This document shows, in pieces, positions 16,687 through 24,920 of a stretch of DNA of 59,182 bases. Under the pieces are notes generated by a model that was not told the origin of the DNA, searched no databases, and saw only the letters and a list, made by a program, of their open reading frames with translations. Positions within the stretch are counted from its first letter, which is position 1, and each line of letters begins with the position of its first letter. Source of the stretch: Candidatus Methylomirabilota bacterium (lineage in GTDB: Bacteria > Methylomirabilota > Methylomirabilia > Methylomirabilales > Methylomirabilaceae); NCBI GenBank assembly GCA_028870115.1, contig JAGWQH010000078.1, forward strand, positions 1 through 59,182, given 5' to 3'. The position numbers and the translations under genes are program-made.

Positions 16687-18051
16687 CTACTTCTTCATTT
16701 TCTCCGGGATCAGCACCGCAACGGTCCGGTTATCCGGCGTCAGGTAGGTTTTTGCGACCCGTTGCAGATCCGCTGCTGTAACGGCACGGATACCGGGGAG
16801 GTAAGCCTCCCAGGTGCGCCAGTCAGCCACAATCTCATACTCAGCCAGTTGCCTGGCCAGATTGAACACCGAATCCTGTCCGAACAGAAAGCCGGCTTCA
16901 ATCTGATTCTTCGCCTTCTGCAGTTCCCGGTCCGAGATAAGTTCGTTCTTCACCCGCTCGATCTCTGCCGTCAGAGCCTGTTCAACCTCTTCAGCCGTTT
17001 TGCCTGGCATCACACTGGCGTAAAGGGGAAAGAGGTTCGGGTCAATGCTCTCCCGTTCGTACCCCCCGCCGGCGAATAGGGCAAGCTGTTTCTCGTAGAC
17101 CAGGCTCTTGTAAATTCTGCCGCTTTTGCCGCCAGACAGGATATAAGCCAGCACCTCAAGCGCAAAGTTATCGGGTTGTTTCAGATTCGGGACATGGTAC
17201 CCCATAAATACAAACGGCAGTTCCGCTTCCTTCTTCAGGAGAACTCGCCGCTCCCCCCGTTGCTCCGGCTCTACGGCGCGGACGGCGGGTGGGTCAGCGG
17301 CACGCGGAATCGAACCGAAGTAATGTCGAATCTTTGGAAGCAGCTCTTCACCCTTGAAATCACCGACCACGATCAGCACGGCGTTATTCGGCACGTAGTA
17401 CATGTTGTAGTAGCGTACCAGATCCCCCCGCCTCAGCCCCTCGATGTCGGTCATCCAGCCAATGACAGGCTGCCGGTACGGGTGCGATTCAAAAGCCACG
17501 GCCTCCATCGCCTCCCTCAAGGCAGACACGGGATCGTCGTCTGTCCGCAGACGACGCTCCTCCATGACCACTTTCTTCTCCGATTCCACCTCTTTCGGAT
17601 CGAGCAGCAGGCCCCGCATCCGATCAGCCTCGAGCTTCAGGGCCAGTTCGACCCGATCCGAGGCGAACGTCTCGAAATAGCCGGTGTAATCCTCGCTGGT
17701 GAAGGCGTTGTCGCGGCCGCCATTCTTTTTGATGATTCTGGAAAACTGTCCAGGCCCCACCATCGAGGTCCCCTTAAACATCATATGCTCCAACAGATGG
17801 GACAGACCGGTAATTCCCGGTTGCTCGTTGCGCGCGCCAACCCGATACCAGATGTGGACGGTTACCACAGGCGCCTTGTGTTCTTCAAGCAGCAGGACTT
17901 TCAATCCGTTCTCAAGCGTCGACTCCGCCACTCTGGCCGTGACCTGCGCGTCCGCAAGGTTCTGGACCATAAGGACGCAGAGAACCATCCAGATCGCCAC
18001 TGTACCCCGCCTTCGCAGGTACCGTATCCGCTGCCGCATCGCTGCTGTCAT
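16687..18051 (-). CDS. M16 family zinc peptidase, catalytic subunit
   Basis: 454 residues, N-terminal signal (VAIWMVLCVLMVQNLADAQ). Zinc/catalytic motif HLLEH in LSHLLEHMMFKGTSMVG with the downstream Glu in ESEKKVVMEERRLRTDD, as in pitrilysin/MPP-beta. C-terminal M16 half with ILSGGKSGRIYKSLVYEKQ. A periplasmic protease that likely forms a heterodimer with the inactive subunit encoded next. It follows the DUF192 gene after 6 bp, so it is probably in the same operon as htrA-DUF192. Confidence 0.92.
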   Translation of the reverse strand: MTAAMRQRIRYLRRRGTVAIWMVLCVLMVQNLADAQVTARVAESTLENGLKVLLLEEHKAPVVTVHIWYRVGARNEQPGITGLSHLLEHMMFKGTSMVGPGQFSRIIKKNGGRDNAFTSEDYTGYFETFASDRVELALKLEADRMRGLLLDPKEVESEKKVVMEERRLRTDDDPVSALREAMEAVAFESHPYRQPVIGWMTDIEGLRRGDLVRYYNMYYVPNNAVLIVVGDFKGEELLPKIRHYFGSIPRAADPPAVRAVEPEQRGERRVLLKKEAELPFVFMGYHVPNLKQPDNFALEVLAYILSGGKSGRIYKSLVYEKQLALFAGGGYERESIDPNLFPLYASVMPGKTAEEVEQALTAEIERVKNELISDRELQKAKNQIEAGFLFGQDSVFNLARQLAEYEIVADWRTWEAYLPGIRAVTAADLQRVAKTYLTPDNRTVAVLIPEKMKK

Positions 18052-18057
18052 GACGCG

Positions 18058-18528
18058 CTAACGACTCGATCCTTCATATTTGACACGAACTGTCTGACCG
18101 ACACTGATACCCATCTCTTGGGCGAAGCCTGCAGGAACCTCCAAGACAAGATCGGCCACACGACTGACAATGACAGGCGTCTCATGTGAGCGGGGCGGAG
18201 GAACATTGGCATCAATGGCCACGATCTTGCTCTCCCGGATCCAGAGCATATCGAGCGGGATCAGCATCCCCTTCATCCAGAATGTCCGGCGTTCTGCCGC
18301 GTCAAAGGGAAAGAGCATGCCTCCACCTTTTGGAAGCGATGATCGACCCCCGAGCCCCCTGGCCTGTTCCCGCGCGGTTCGCGCCACCTCAACGGCAATC
18401 GTCACCCGGCCGTCGATGACCACATCGCCCCTTTGCAGGGCCAAGACATCAGAGACCCGAAGCACGCAGAGCGTCAGGGGGAGGAGCAGCAAGAATCCTA
18501 ACACCGCACGAGTTCGAGCCACCCTCAT
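18058..18528 (-). CDS. exported DUF192 family protein
   Basis: 156 residues: hydrophobic signal (VLGFLLLLPLTLCVLRVSDVLA) then the DUF192 core: EQARGLGGRSSLPKGGGMLF, TFWMKGMLIPLDMLWI, IVAIDANVPPP, VLEVPAGFAQEMGISVGQ. The family has no established function. Start ATG overlaps the htrA stop by 4 bp (ATGA), indicating translational coupling with the protease. Confidence 0.88.
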   Translation of the reverse strand: MRVARTRAVLGFLLLLPLTLCVLRVSDVLALQRGDVVIDGRVTIAVEVARTAREQARGLGGRSSLPKGGGMLFPFDAAERRTFWMKGMLIPLDMLWIRESKIVAIDANVPPPRSHETPVIVSRVADLVLEVPAGFAQEMGISVGQTVRVKYEGSSR

Positions 18529-19643
18529 GCCTCAGGCAGCTCTCCCAGTCGAACCGTGACGGTAAGTGGCCGACCATTCCTGAGAAGTTCCATCTTGACT
18601 TGATCTCCAACCTTCCGCTCTCCATCCAGAAAGGCCGTCAGATCGTCTATCGATGCCACCTTTCGGCCATCGACCGCAACGATGATGTCCCCTCCTACGC
18701 CGACCAGCGTGTTGCCGACCCGCGCCTTTCTCGTACTTCCTCTGATACCTGCGCGGTCCACCGGGCCTTTGGGAGAGACTTGCATCACCACGATCCCTTC
18801 GCGAACCGGAAGCTTCAGGGCACCGGCTACCTCCGGTGTAATGTCCAGTCCGGCGATACCCAGCCAGGGATGACTGACCCGCCCCTTGGCGATTAACTGG
18901 GGAAGCAATCGCTTCGCCGTGTTCACCGGGATGGCAAAACCGATCCCGACCGACCCGCCGCTCGGTGTGTAGATAGCGCTGTTGATTCCGATCACCTCGC
19001 CCCGGGAGTTCAGCAGCGGGCCGCCTGAATTGCCGGGATTGATCGGTGCATCGGTCTGGATGATGCCTCGAATCTGGCGTCCGCTCTCGGAGCGGAGCGT
19101 TCGACCCATCGAGCTGACGACGCCGCGCGTGACCGTTCGATCCAAACCGAACGGATTACCGATGGCAATGGCCATCTGCCCCACCTGCAAGGCATCGCTG
19201 TTGCCCATCTTCAAAGGGAACAGTTTCTCCTTTGAAACAGAGATCTTTATCACTGCCAGATCGTTGCTGGGATCGCGGCCGATCAACTTTGCCGGCACCT
19301 TGCTTTTGTCAGGCAGCGTGACCTCCAGACTGTCGGCCTCTTCCACCACATGGTTATTGGTTAAGATATACCCCCGGTCGTCCACCACCAAACCCGATCC
19401 CGCCCCTTTCTGGGGTACCGGATTGAAGAACACATCGTACGCCAGGGCGGTGCTGGTGATATGTACAACACCTGGGCTGGCATGTTTATAGACTGATATG
19501 ACGATCTGTTCCTCAGGGCTGAGACCAAGGCCTTCTGCTCGAGTTTTTTGTGCCTGGGCGTCGGTCCGGACCGTGAGACACCCAGCGGCCAGGAGCGCAG
19601 CCAACACTGCGAGCCGAACCCGAATGGAAAAGTGAGCAGGCAA
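18525..19643 (-). CDS. HtrA/DegP-family serine protease with one PDZ domain
   Basis: 372 residues from the proposed TTG start. Trypsin-like domain with catalytic His in ILTNNHVVEEA, Asp in DPSNDLAVIKI and Ser in PGNSGGPLLNS, followed by one PDZ domain (GIVVMQVSPKGPVDRAGI...IIVAVDGRKV). N-terminal hydrophobic segment RLAVLAALLAAGC is a signal or weak lipobox. The open frame reaches a GTG at 19724, but a good promoter covers that codon (19710-19738), so transcription should begin around 19700; the next in-frame start is TTG 19643 with GGAG upstream. Acts in periplasmic protein quality control. Confidence 0.88.
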   Translation of the reverse strand: MPAHFSIRVRLAVLAALLAAGCLTVRTDAQAQKTRAEGLGLSPEEQIVISVYKHASPGVVHITSTALAYDVFFNPVPQKGAGSGLVVDDRGYILTNNHVVEEADSLEVTLPDKSKVPAKLIGRDPSNDLAVIKISVSKEKLFPLKMGNSDALQVGQMAIAIGNPFGLDRTVTRGVVSSMGRTLRSESGRQIRGIIQTDAPINPGNSGGPLLNSRGEVIGINSAIYTPSGGSVGIGFAIPVNTAKRLLPQLIAKGRVSHPWLGIAGLDITPEVAGALKLPVREGIVVMQVSPKGPVDRAGIRGSTRKARVGNTLVGVGGDIIVAVDGRKVASIDDLTAFLDGERKVGDQVKMELLRNGRPLTVTVRLGELPEA

Positions 19644-19709
19644 TTGTCTCGCTCCGTCGATTACGTCAGCAACTAGAAAGGAAAAGTATATCCTCCGTCC
19701 ACTTCGGCC

Positions 19710-19738
19710 ACTGTAGAACACCACCGTCGGCTTGTCAA
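19710..19738 (-). promoter_or_regulatory. htrA operon promoter
   Basis: On the minus strand TTGACA (19738-19733), 17-bp spacer, TACAGT (19715-19710). It would drive htrA-DUF192-M16-M16-ccdA and decides the htrA start, because it overlaps the upstream GTG candidate. Confidence 0.6.
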
Positions 19739-19824
19739 CGTCCGAGGCAGTAAATCAACTTTGTATGAGGATCAGAGTCTACAGCGCGGGGACTATAGCA
19801 CTTCCCGTCTCGGACCTCTCACTC

Positions 19825-19971
19825 CTATTTCGAAATGTATTTCTCCGGCGACTGCTCGAAGGCCCGCTTGCAGCCCACGGCGCAGAAGTAGTATGTCACT
19901 CCTTGATAGACGGCTGTGGCCGCCGCCTGCTTCTCATCCACCATCATTTTGCATACGGGATCTTTGGCCAT
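19825..19971 (-). CDS. small YHS-domain protein (48 aa)
   Basis: A 48-residue frame, MAKDPVCKMMVDEKQ... to ...FEQSPEKYISK, behind a GGGGGAG ribosome site. It is a complete YHS motif: DPVCKM near the start and YYFCAVGCKRAF, with paired Cys suited to bind Cu or another soft metal. It is close to the N-terminal YHS domain of the CopA encoded in the same operon ([18 protein letters not shown]), so it could be a metallochaperone or a detached domain copy. It is the last gene of the csoR-ggr-copA operon, 11 bp after the stop of the PCYCGC protein. Confidence 0.82.
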   Translation of the reverse strand: MAKDPVCKMMVDEKQAAATAVYQGVTYYFCAVGCKRAFEQSPEKYISK

Positions 19972-19982
19972 CGCTCCCCCTC

Positions 19983-20429
19983 TCATCTTGCATATTTTCG
20001 GTCAATTGCCGCCTTAATCTCTGGAATTTTCTTCCCTTGCTTGTACATGGCATACGCATCCAGCGTAATGTCTTGGCACATCCTTCACGTATCCGCATGC
20101 CGATCTGTGTAACAATCCAGGTTGTTCTGATGGCCGGCCATTCTACCGCAACCGCAATAGCACGGCATCTGCTCGATCAGTTCCGGCACTTCCTTGGCGA
20201 TCCGATAGGTTTCTGCCAGCTTCCCGGTGAACAATGCCGGCGAGGGTGTAGCCGGCCGCGGACGTCTCGGGGCCGCCGAAGCCGCACTATCGCCTCCTGC
20301 TGCCCAACCGGCAACAGGCTTAACAAGGAGACCGAACAGGCCTCCGGCCAAGATCCTGAGAACCGATCGCCTGTCTGCGTGCATCGTACAGGTAGATCGG
20401 TCAGGCTGCTTCACTTCATCCTGTTTCAT
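19983..20429 (-). CDS. putative selenoprotein: PCYCGC-motif exported protein with in-frame TGA (Sec115)
   Basis: 148 codons if the TGA at 20087-20085 is read as selenocysteine; 114 if it is a stop. Strong ribosome site (GGGGGTG) before the ATG. Tat-type signal RRSVLRILAGGLFGLLV (about residues 20-36), core MPCYCGCGRMAGHQNNLDCY (Cys 90, 92, 94, 106), then DRHADT-TGA-RMCQDITLDAYAMYKQGK and KIPEIKAAIDRKYAR. As I recall it, family members read DxHxxxCxxC(L/Q)xI at this point followed by the same helical C-terminus, so TGA falls on the first Cys of CxxC. A SECIS-like hairpin follows. Known homologues have no firm function; the exported Cys cluster and copA context suggest metal or thiol redox chemistry. 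Alternative: a recent nonsense mutation or sequencing error. Confidence 0.72.
20045..20071 (-). promoter_or_regulatory. candidate bacterial SECIS hairpin downstream of the in-frame TGA
   Basis: Reading the minus strand after TGA: 13 nt, then ACAT, TACGC, a 5-nt loop TGGAT, GCGTA, a 4-nt bulge TGCC, ATGT. The lower 4 bp and upper 5 bp are fully paired, and the apical loop starts 22 nt after TGA with G in its first two bases. That fits the published general model of bacterial SECIS elements as I remember it (loop 16-37 nt after UGA, a G among the first two loop bases). Small hairpins also arise by chance, so this is support, not proof. Confidence 0.5.
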
Positions 20430-20494
20430 ATGTCTTCACCCCCTTCCTTGCATATGAACCGCAATCCGCATTTCAGTTGACGGTAGCCATCGGA

Positions 20495-23236
20495 CTACGA
20501 GGACGCTGTCACGGCCATAGGCCGGAATCGTCGCAATCGGAGAGCGTTGCTGACCACGGTGACCGAAGAAAGCGCCATGGCTGCGCCGGCTAGGACCGGA
20601 CTCAGTAGTACCCCAAACAATGGGTACAGGACACCGGCGGCTACCGGGATCAGAACCACATTATAGGCAAACGCCCAAAACAGGTTCTGCTGGATGTTCC
20701 GCATCGTCAGTCGACTTAACTGCAGCGCTGTCACGACGCTTCGCAGGTCGCCCCCGATCAGCGTGATATCGGCCGCTTCCATCGCCACATCGGTCCCTGT
20801 CCCGATGGCGATCCCCACATCGGCCTGGGCCAGGGCGGGGGCGTCATTGATTCCATCGCCCACCATCGCCACCAGCTTCCCCTGCTCCTGAAGTCGTCGA
20901 ACCTCCAGCGCCTTATGCTCCGGCAGGACCTCGGCCAAAACCCGATCGATCCCGACCTGTCTGGCAATCGCCTCGGCCGTCCGACGAGTATCGCCGCTGA
21001 TCATCACTACCTCGATACCCAAGTGATGTAAGGCAGATACGGCCGACCGTGAATGCGGCTTCACGACGTCGGCCACTGCCACGAGGCCAAGAAGCCGACC
21101 ATCAGCGGCAACAAACATCGCCGTCTTGCCCTCCCCAGAAAGCATCAGGGCCTGCGAACCCATCTCGCCAAGCTCGATTCCACGCTCCTGCATCAGGGCT
21201 GCGTTCCCGAGGAGGACCTCCTGCCCCTCCACGACGGTCCCGATCCCATATCCCGGGATCGCCTTGAACTCCTGCGGCTCGGCGAGGGCAAGACCCTTCG
21301 CCTTGGCATGATCAATGATCGCCTGTCCAAGCGGATGCTCGGAGCCTTGTTCTGCTGAGGCAGCCAGCCAAAGTAGGGGGTTGGGGGTTGGGAGTTGGGA
21401 GTTGGGTTCCAAACTCGGAACTTGGAAGTCCGAACTCGGAACTATGTCCGTAACCGATGGTTGGCCGACGGTAAGCGTGCCGGTTTTATCGAAGATGATC
21501 ACGTTTACCTGATAGGCTCGTTCAAGGCTCTCGGCGTTCTTGATCAGGACACCGTGCTCCGCTCCCTTCCCGATTCCGACCATAATCGATGTAGGCGTTG
21601 CGAGGCCCAGGGCGCAGGGGCAGGCGATTACCAGCACCGCCACGAAGTTCGAGAGGGCCACGAGAAACGCCTGCTCTCCCCCAAACAGCAGCCAAACGAC
21701 GAAGGTTGCAGCCGCGATAACCAGGACGATCGGCACAAAGACCCCGGCGATCTTATCGACCAGCCGCTGGATGGGCGCCTTCGATCCCTGGGCCTGCTCA
21801 ACCAATCGGACGATCTGGGCGAGGACGGTCTCCCGTCCAACCCTGGTCGCCTCGAACTTGAAGCTACCCATCTTATTGACCGTGGCGCCGATCACCTGAT
21901 CGCCCGGCCCCTTCTCGACAGGCAGGCTCTCCCCGGTCAGCATCGACTCATCAAGCGCCGACCGGCCTTCACGGATGATCCCGTCTACCGGCACCTTCTC
22001 CCCAGGCCTGACCAACACCAGATCGCCAACCCTGACCTCCTCCACCGGGATGTCTTGCGTAAGGTCGTCACGGATCACCCGAGCGGTCTTGGCCCGAAGT
22101 CCTATAAGCTTCTTGATCGCCTCGGAGGTCCGACCCTTCGCCTTGGCCTCCAGCCACCTCCCCATGATGATCAGGGTCATCAGGATGGCGGCAGTGTCGT
22201 AGTAGGTCATCGCCTCCATCCCCGCTGGCGCGATGGCCGCAGGGAAGAAGGTAAGCGCCGCGCTGTACAGGTAGGCCGCATTCGTCCCGATCGAGACCAA
22301 GGTGTTCATGTCGGCGGTTCGATGCGTCAGGCTCATCCAGAACCCTCGATGGAACTGCCAACCGACCCAGAACTGTACCGGCGTGGTGAGGGCGAAGAGC
22401 ACGTAAGGGTTGGACAGCGGCGCCGGGGCCCATGCAAACCAATCCGGAAAGCTCCCAACTAAAACCGGGATACTCAGGGTCGCCCCGACCAGAAACCTGG
22501 TCCGAAGCAGGCGGATCTCTGTATCTCTCGACGATTTCTCCAGATCCGGCGTTGGAGCAGCGGCCATGTCCAGAACAGCATACCCGGCCGCTTCGATCGA
22601 ACTGCGCAGATCAGCGAGTCCAGTAAGCGAAGCGAGGTAGGTCACGGTTGCCCGCTCCGTGGCAAAGTTGACGGAGGCGGAGACTACCCCTGGAACTGCC
22701 TGCAATGCTTGCTCAATATGCGCTACGCATGACGCGCAGGACATCCCCCGGATCGGCAGGATGACCTCTGCTACGGCCGCCTCGTAACCGAGTCCCTGAA
22801 CCTCCTGAATAATCCGATCAATAGTCACCCGTTCGGGATCATACGAGATCGTCGCCTGTTGCGTCGCAAAGTTGACGCTGATTGCCTCAACGCCACTGAG
22901 TTTTGATAGGGTGCCTTCGATTCTGGCCACGCATGACGCGCACGTCATTCCTCTGATCGGGATCTCGACCACCCTCGTGTGCGCACTTCGTACCCCCGCT
23001 GTTGCGGAGGCAGACCCCGTACTGAAAATCCCCCCGTACCCCCCTTTAGTAAAGGGGGGGTGGGGGGATTTCGGGCTCTGCACCTCGCGCTGTTCAGTCA
23101 CATACTGCTCCGGCGATTTGTCAAACGCCTCCTTACAGGCCGCCGCGCAGAAATAGTAGTCTACCCCTTGATAGCGGCTCGTACCTGCGGCCTCCTCGGG
23201 AAGCACGTCCATGCCACAAATCGGATCTCTTGCCAT
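20495..23236 (-). CDS. copA: copper-type P1B ATPase CopA with N-terminal YHS domain and two HMA domains
   Basis: About 913 residues. Order: YHS domain (DPICGMDV...[12 protein letters not shown]), HMA1 ([12 protein letters not shown]), HMA2 ([12 protein letters not shown]), membrane helices, CPC metal site in [18 protein letters not shown], phosphorylation [31 protein letters not shown]. These mark a Cu(I)-exporting ATPase. ATG 23236 is preferred over GTG 23260 because it matches the start of the stand-alone YHS protein. Two segments look inserted: a palindrome-encoded stretch between YHS and HMA1 ([16 protein letters not shown]) and a heptamer-repeat-encoded loop after the DKTGTLT region ([20 protein letters not shown]). 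Both keep frame and sit in linkers. Confidence 0.95.
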   Translation of the reverse strand: MARDPICGMDVLPEEAAGTSRYQGVDYYFCAAACKEAFDKSPEQYVTEQREVQSPKSPHPPFTKGGYGGIFSTGSASATAGVRSAHTRVVEIPIRGMTCASCVARIEGTLSKLSGVEAISVNFATQQATISYDPERVTIDRIIQEVQGLGYEAAVAEVILPIRGMSCASCVAHIEQALQAVPGVVSASVNFATERATVTYLASLTGLADLRSSIEAAGYAVLDMAAAPTPDLEKSSRDTEIRLLRTRFLVGATLSIPVLVGSFPDWFAWAPAPLSNPYVLFALTTPVQFWVGWQFHRGFWMSLTHRTADMNTLVSIGTNAAYLYSAALTFFPAAIAPAGMEAMTYYDTAAILMTLIIMGRWLEAKAKGRTSEAIKKLIGLRAKTARVIRDDLTQDIPVEEVRVGDLVLVRPGEKVPVDGIIREGRSALDESMLTGESLPVEKGPGDQVIGATVNKMGSFKFEATRVGRETVLAQIVRLVEQAQGSKAPIQRLVDKIAGVFVPIVLVIAAATFVVWLLFGGEQAFLVALSNFVAVLVIACPCALGLATPTSIMVGIGKGAEHGVLIKNAESLERAYQVNVIIFDKTGTLTVGQPSVTDIVPSSDFQVPSLEPNSQLPTPNPLLWLAASAEQGSEHPLGQAIIDHAKAKGLALAEPQEFKAIPGYGIGTVVEGQEVLLGNAALMQERGIELGEMGSQALMLSGEGKTAMFVAADGRLLGLVAVADVVKPHSRSAVSALHHLGIEVVMISGDTRRTAEAIARQVGIDRVLAEVLPEHKALEVRRLQEQGKLVAMVGDGINDAPALAQADVGIAIGTGTDVAMEAADITLIGGDLRSVVTALQLSRLTMRNIQQNLFWAFAYNVVLIPVAAGVLYPLFGVLLSPVLAGAAMALSSVTVVSNALRLRRFRPMAVTASS
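21376..21445. repeat. ten heptanucleotide units inside copA, G-rich
   Basis: Reading the plus strand in steps of seven: GGGGGTT twice, GGGAGTT twice, GGGTTCC, AAACTCG, GAACTTG, GAAGTCC, GAACTCG, GAACTAT. They encode the inserted loop of CopA in the opposite strand. The five G-runs could form a quadruplex on the non-mRNA strand. Confidence 0.85.
23026..23071. repeat. palindromic repeat in frame inside copA
   Basis: Outer arms AAATCCCCCC / GGGGGGATTT and inner CCCCCCTTTA / TAAAGGGGGG, same ends as the palindrome at 9876-9924, with the same TTTCGGG right flank. On the minus strand it encodes part of [16 protein letters not shown], a linker between the YHS and first HMA domain. Confidence 0.85.
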
Positions 23237-23275
23237 TGCTAATTTCTCGAACTTTGTCACTCGGTAGTGACCGGG

Positions 23276-24454
23276 TTACCCCGCCACTACAGATCCTCGA
23301 TTAGCCCAGATACCAAACAGCATGGCCACGGGGCGGGGTGTCCCTGCCCACACCCGTTCCTCGAACCATCGGTAATTCGCTTCGCCCATCAAAACTTTCC
23401 TGTAGAGATCGATCACTACGCGACGCCGCTTGAGCACTTGGAACCACAGCCAGGGAGCCCGATGGGCCGCACGGCTCAGCCGACCGGCCGCCTCAAGCTC
23501 CGGTGCAATCTCCGTCGAGATGGCCGTCTGATACCAATGGAGATCACCGCCGTGGCTCCCAGCCCTGACAATGGCCCTGGCTGCCAGTTGTCCGCTCTGG
23601 ATGGCGTAGTAGATCCCTTCGCCTAAAAAGGGGTCGACCAGACATGCCGCATCACCTGTGAGAAGTGCGCGTCCGCGATGAAGCGGCCCGGTCCCGTCAT
23701 GATAGACCGGGATCAGCGCCCCGGTGGTCCGTACCGCTCTACGGTCGCTGAATCTGCTGGAGGTGAGAAAATCCGTGAGACACGGCAGGGCCCGTTTCGC
23801 CGCCCTGCGGTCAATCGACACGCCGACAGAGGCTACCCCACCTTTTGGAAAGGCCCAGCAGTACCCCCCTGGAACTCGACCTACATCGAGAATGACCCGG
23901 CCCTTCAACGCAGCCTCGCCCTCGCTGGTCAAGGGAAGCTCTGCATCAAGTCCCACGACGCTCGGCTGCGTGCGGTCAGGAAACAGATCCCGGGCTACAA
24001 CACCGCTAGCCCCATCAGCTCCAACCAGGAAATCCGCCGTCGCCGTCCTCCCGTCGAAATCAACCTCGATATGATTCGCCGATGCTCTGACGGCTCGCAC
24101 CGCCTGTCCATCCAGAAGTTCGGTTCCGGCGTCAACCGCACGATTGCACAAGGCCTGATCGAATTTATCGCGCCAGACCATAAAGGCCATCGGCTCCGAA
24201 TCTGAAAAGGTCGCATCGACCGGATCGCGACCACGCCATGTAAAGGTAAGGTTAGTGATCGACTCCTCGATCAGCTTACCCAAATCGATAGGGAGCAGCC
24301 GTTCTACCCGTTGCGACAGACAGCCGCCGCACGCCTTATAGCGCGGCAATCTCCGCCGCTCTATCAGAAGTACCCTGACGCCGGCCTTCGCCAGCGTAAG
24401 TGCTGCCGTCGCCCCTGCAGGCCCGCCACCAACTACGATCGCGTCGTATCGCAC
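23276..24454 (-). CDS. geranylgeranyl-reductase-family FAD-dependent oxidoreductase
   Basis: About 392 residues. FAD dinucleotide motif VRYDAIVVGGGPAGATAALTL at the N-terminus, RRRLPRYKACGGCLSQRV, FLVGADGASGVVARDL and the second FAD motif GRALLTGDAACLVDPFLGEGI, all typical of the geranylgeranyl reductase family, which reduces isoprenoid chains or acts as a flavin monooxygenase-like enzyme. GTG start at 24454 chosen: it begins directly before the FAD motif, has GGGAGAG upstream and lies 17 bp after the regulator stop; the longer frame to 24565 overlaps that gene. Why it sits in a metal operon is unclear. Substrate unknown. Confidence 0.85.
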   Translation of the reverse strand: MRYDAIVVGGGPAGATAALTLAKAGVRVLLIERRRLPRYKACGGCLSQRVERLLPIDLGKLIEESITNLTFTWRGRDPVDATFSDSEPMAFMVWRDKFDQALCNRAVDAGTELLDGQAVRAVRASANHIEVDFDGRTATADFLVGADGASGVVARDLFPDRTQPSVVGLDAELPLTSEGEAALKGRVILDVGRVPGGYCWAFPKGGVASVGVSIDRRAAKRALPCLTDFLTSSRFSDRRAVRTTGALIPVYHDGTGPLHRGRALLTGDAACLVDPFLGEGIYYAIQSGQLAARAIVRAGSHGGDLHWYQTAISTEIAPELEAAGRLSRAAHRAPWLWFQVLKRRRVVIDLYRKVLMGEANYRWFEERVWAGTPRPVAMLFGIWANRGSVVAG

Positions 24455-24471
24455 CGAATCTCTCCCACGCA

Positions 24472-24750
24472 CTACCGGCCGTAGCGCGAGAAGACCTCCA
24501 GAAGCTCTTCGATCTTCTTCTGGCGATCCTCCGCCCGCCCGGAGGCCATCGCCTCTGCGACACACGATTCGATGTAACGGCCGAGGAGGATCTTGCGAAC
24601 CTGTTCCAACGCACCTTCGATGGCAGACAGTTGGAGCAGAATATCGACGCAGTACTTCCCCTCCTCCACCATCCGCTGCACACCCTGCACCTGGCCCTCG
24701 ATCCGGCTCAGACGCGCCAGCGCCTTGTGCTTCATCTCCTCGTCGATCAT
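24472..24750 (-). CDS. CsoR/RcnR/CstR-family transcriptional repressor
   Basis: About 92 residues, all-helical DUF156 fold: LARLSRIEGQVQGVQRMVEEG, YCVDILLQLSAIEGAL, LLGRYIESCV. Numbering from ATG 24750, Cys34 and Cys63 are present, but the position four before Cys63, a metal-binding His in Cu-sensing CsoR and FrmR/RcnR types, is Tyr59. The Cys pair without His resembles the persulfide sensor CstR rather than a copper sensor. It is the first gene of the operon leading to copA, with a promoter and inverted-repeat operator just upstream. GTG 24759 is an alternative start. Confidence 0.9.
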   Translation of the reverse strand: MIDEEMKHKALARLSRIEGQVQGVQRMVEEGKYCVDILLQLSAIEGALEQVRKILLGRYIESCVAEAMASGRAEDRQKKIEELLEVFSRYGR

Positions 24751-24781
24751 CTCCCCCACCTCGATCCAGTCTAAGCGATAG

Positions 24782-24827
24782 CTACCCTACTCCGGTAGAG
24801 TATACGCCCACATGACGTTCCAAACAA
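24782..24827 (-). promoter_or_regulatory. csoR-operon promoter with overlapping inverted-repeat operator
   Basis: Minus strand: TTGTTT (24827-24822), 17-bp spacer, TATACT (24804-24799). CTACC-N7-GGTAG at 24782-24798 abuts the -10 box and covers the expected start site, as operators of this repressor family commonly do. The rest of the 24751-24920 divergent gap shows no further feature. Confidence 0.6.
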
Positions 24828-24920
24828 TATCAACCCGAGTCTCAAGTATCCCGCGCCTCGCTTGGCCTGTCCCTCAGCAGATTGATTGACATCCATATCC
24901 TGCACCCTTACAATCAATCT

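Noticed and set aside
17176-18189. 337-codon open frame on the plus strand
   Set aside because: Antisense to the catalytic M16 peptidase gene; no recognisable protein features.
20085-20087. TGA as an ordinary stop codon of the PCYCGC gene
   Set aside because: Not excluded, but the conserved continuation in the same frame and the Cys position make selenocysteine more likely; kept as the alternative in the feature.
21376-21406. G-rich tract as a regulatory G-quadruplex
   Set aside because: Five G-runs could fold, but the tract lies inside copA on the non-mRNA strand with no evidence of regulation; treated as repeat DNA.
21395-22462. 355-codon open frame on the plus strand
   Set aside because: It is antisense to copA, whose motifs are intact; the translation is Arg/His/Asp-rich with no family features or ribosome site.
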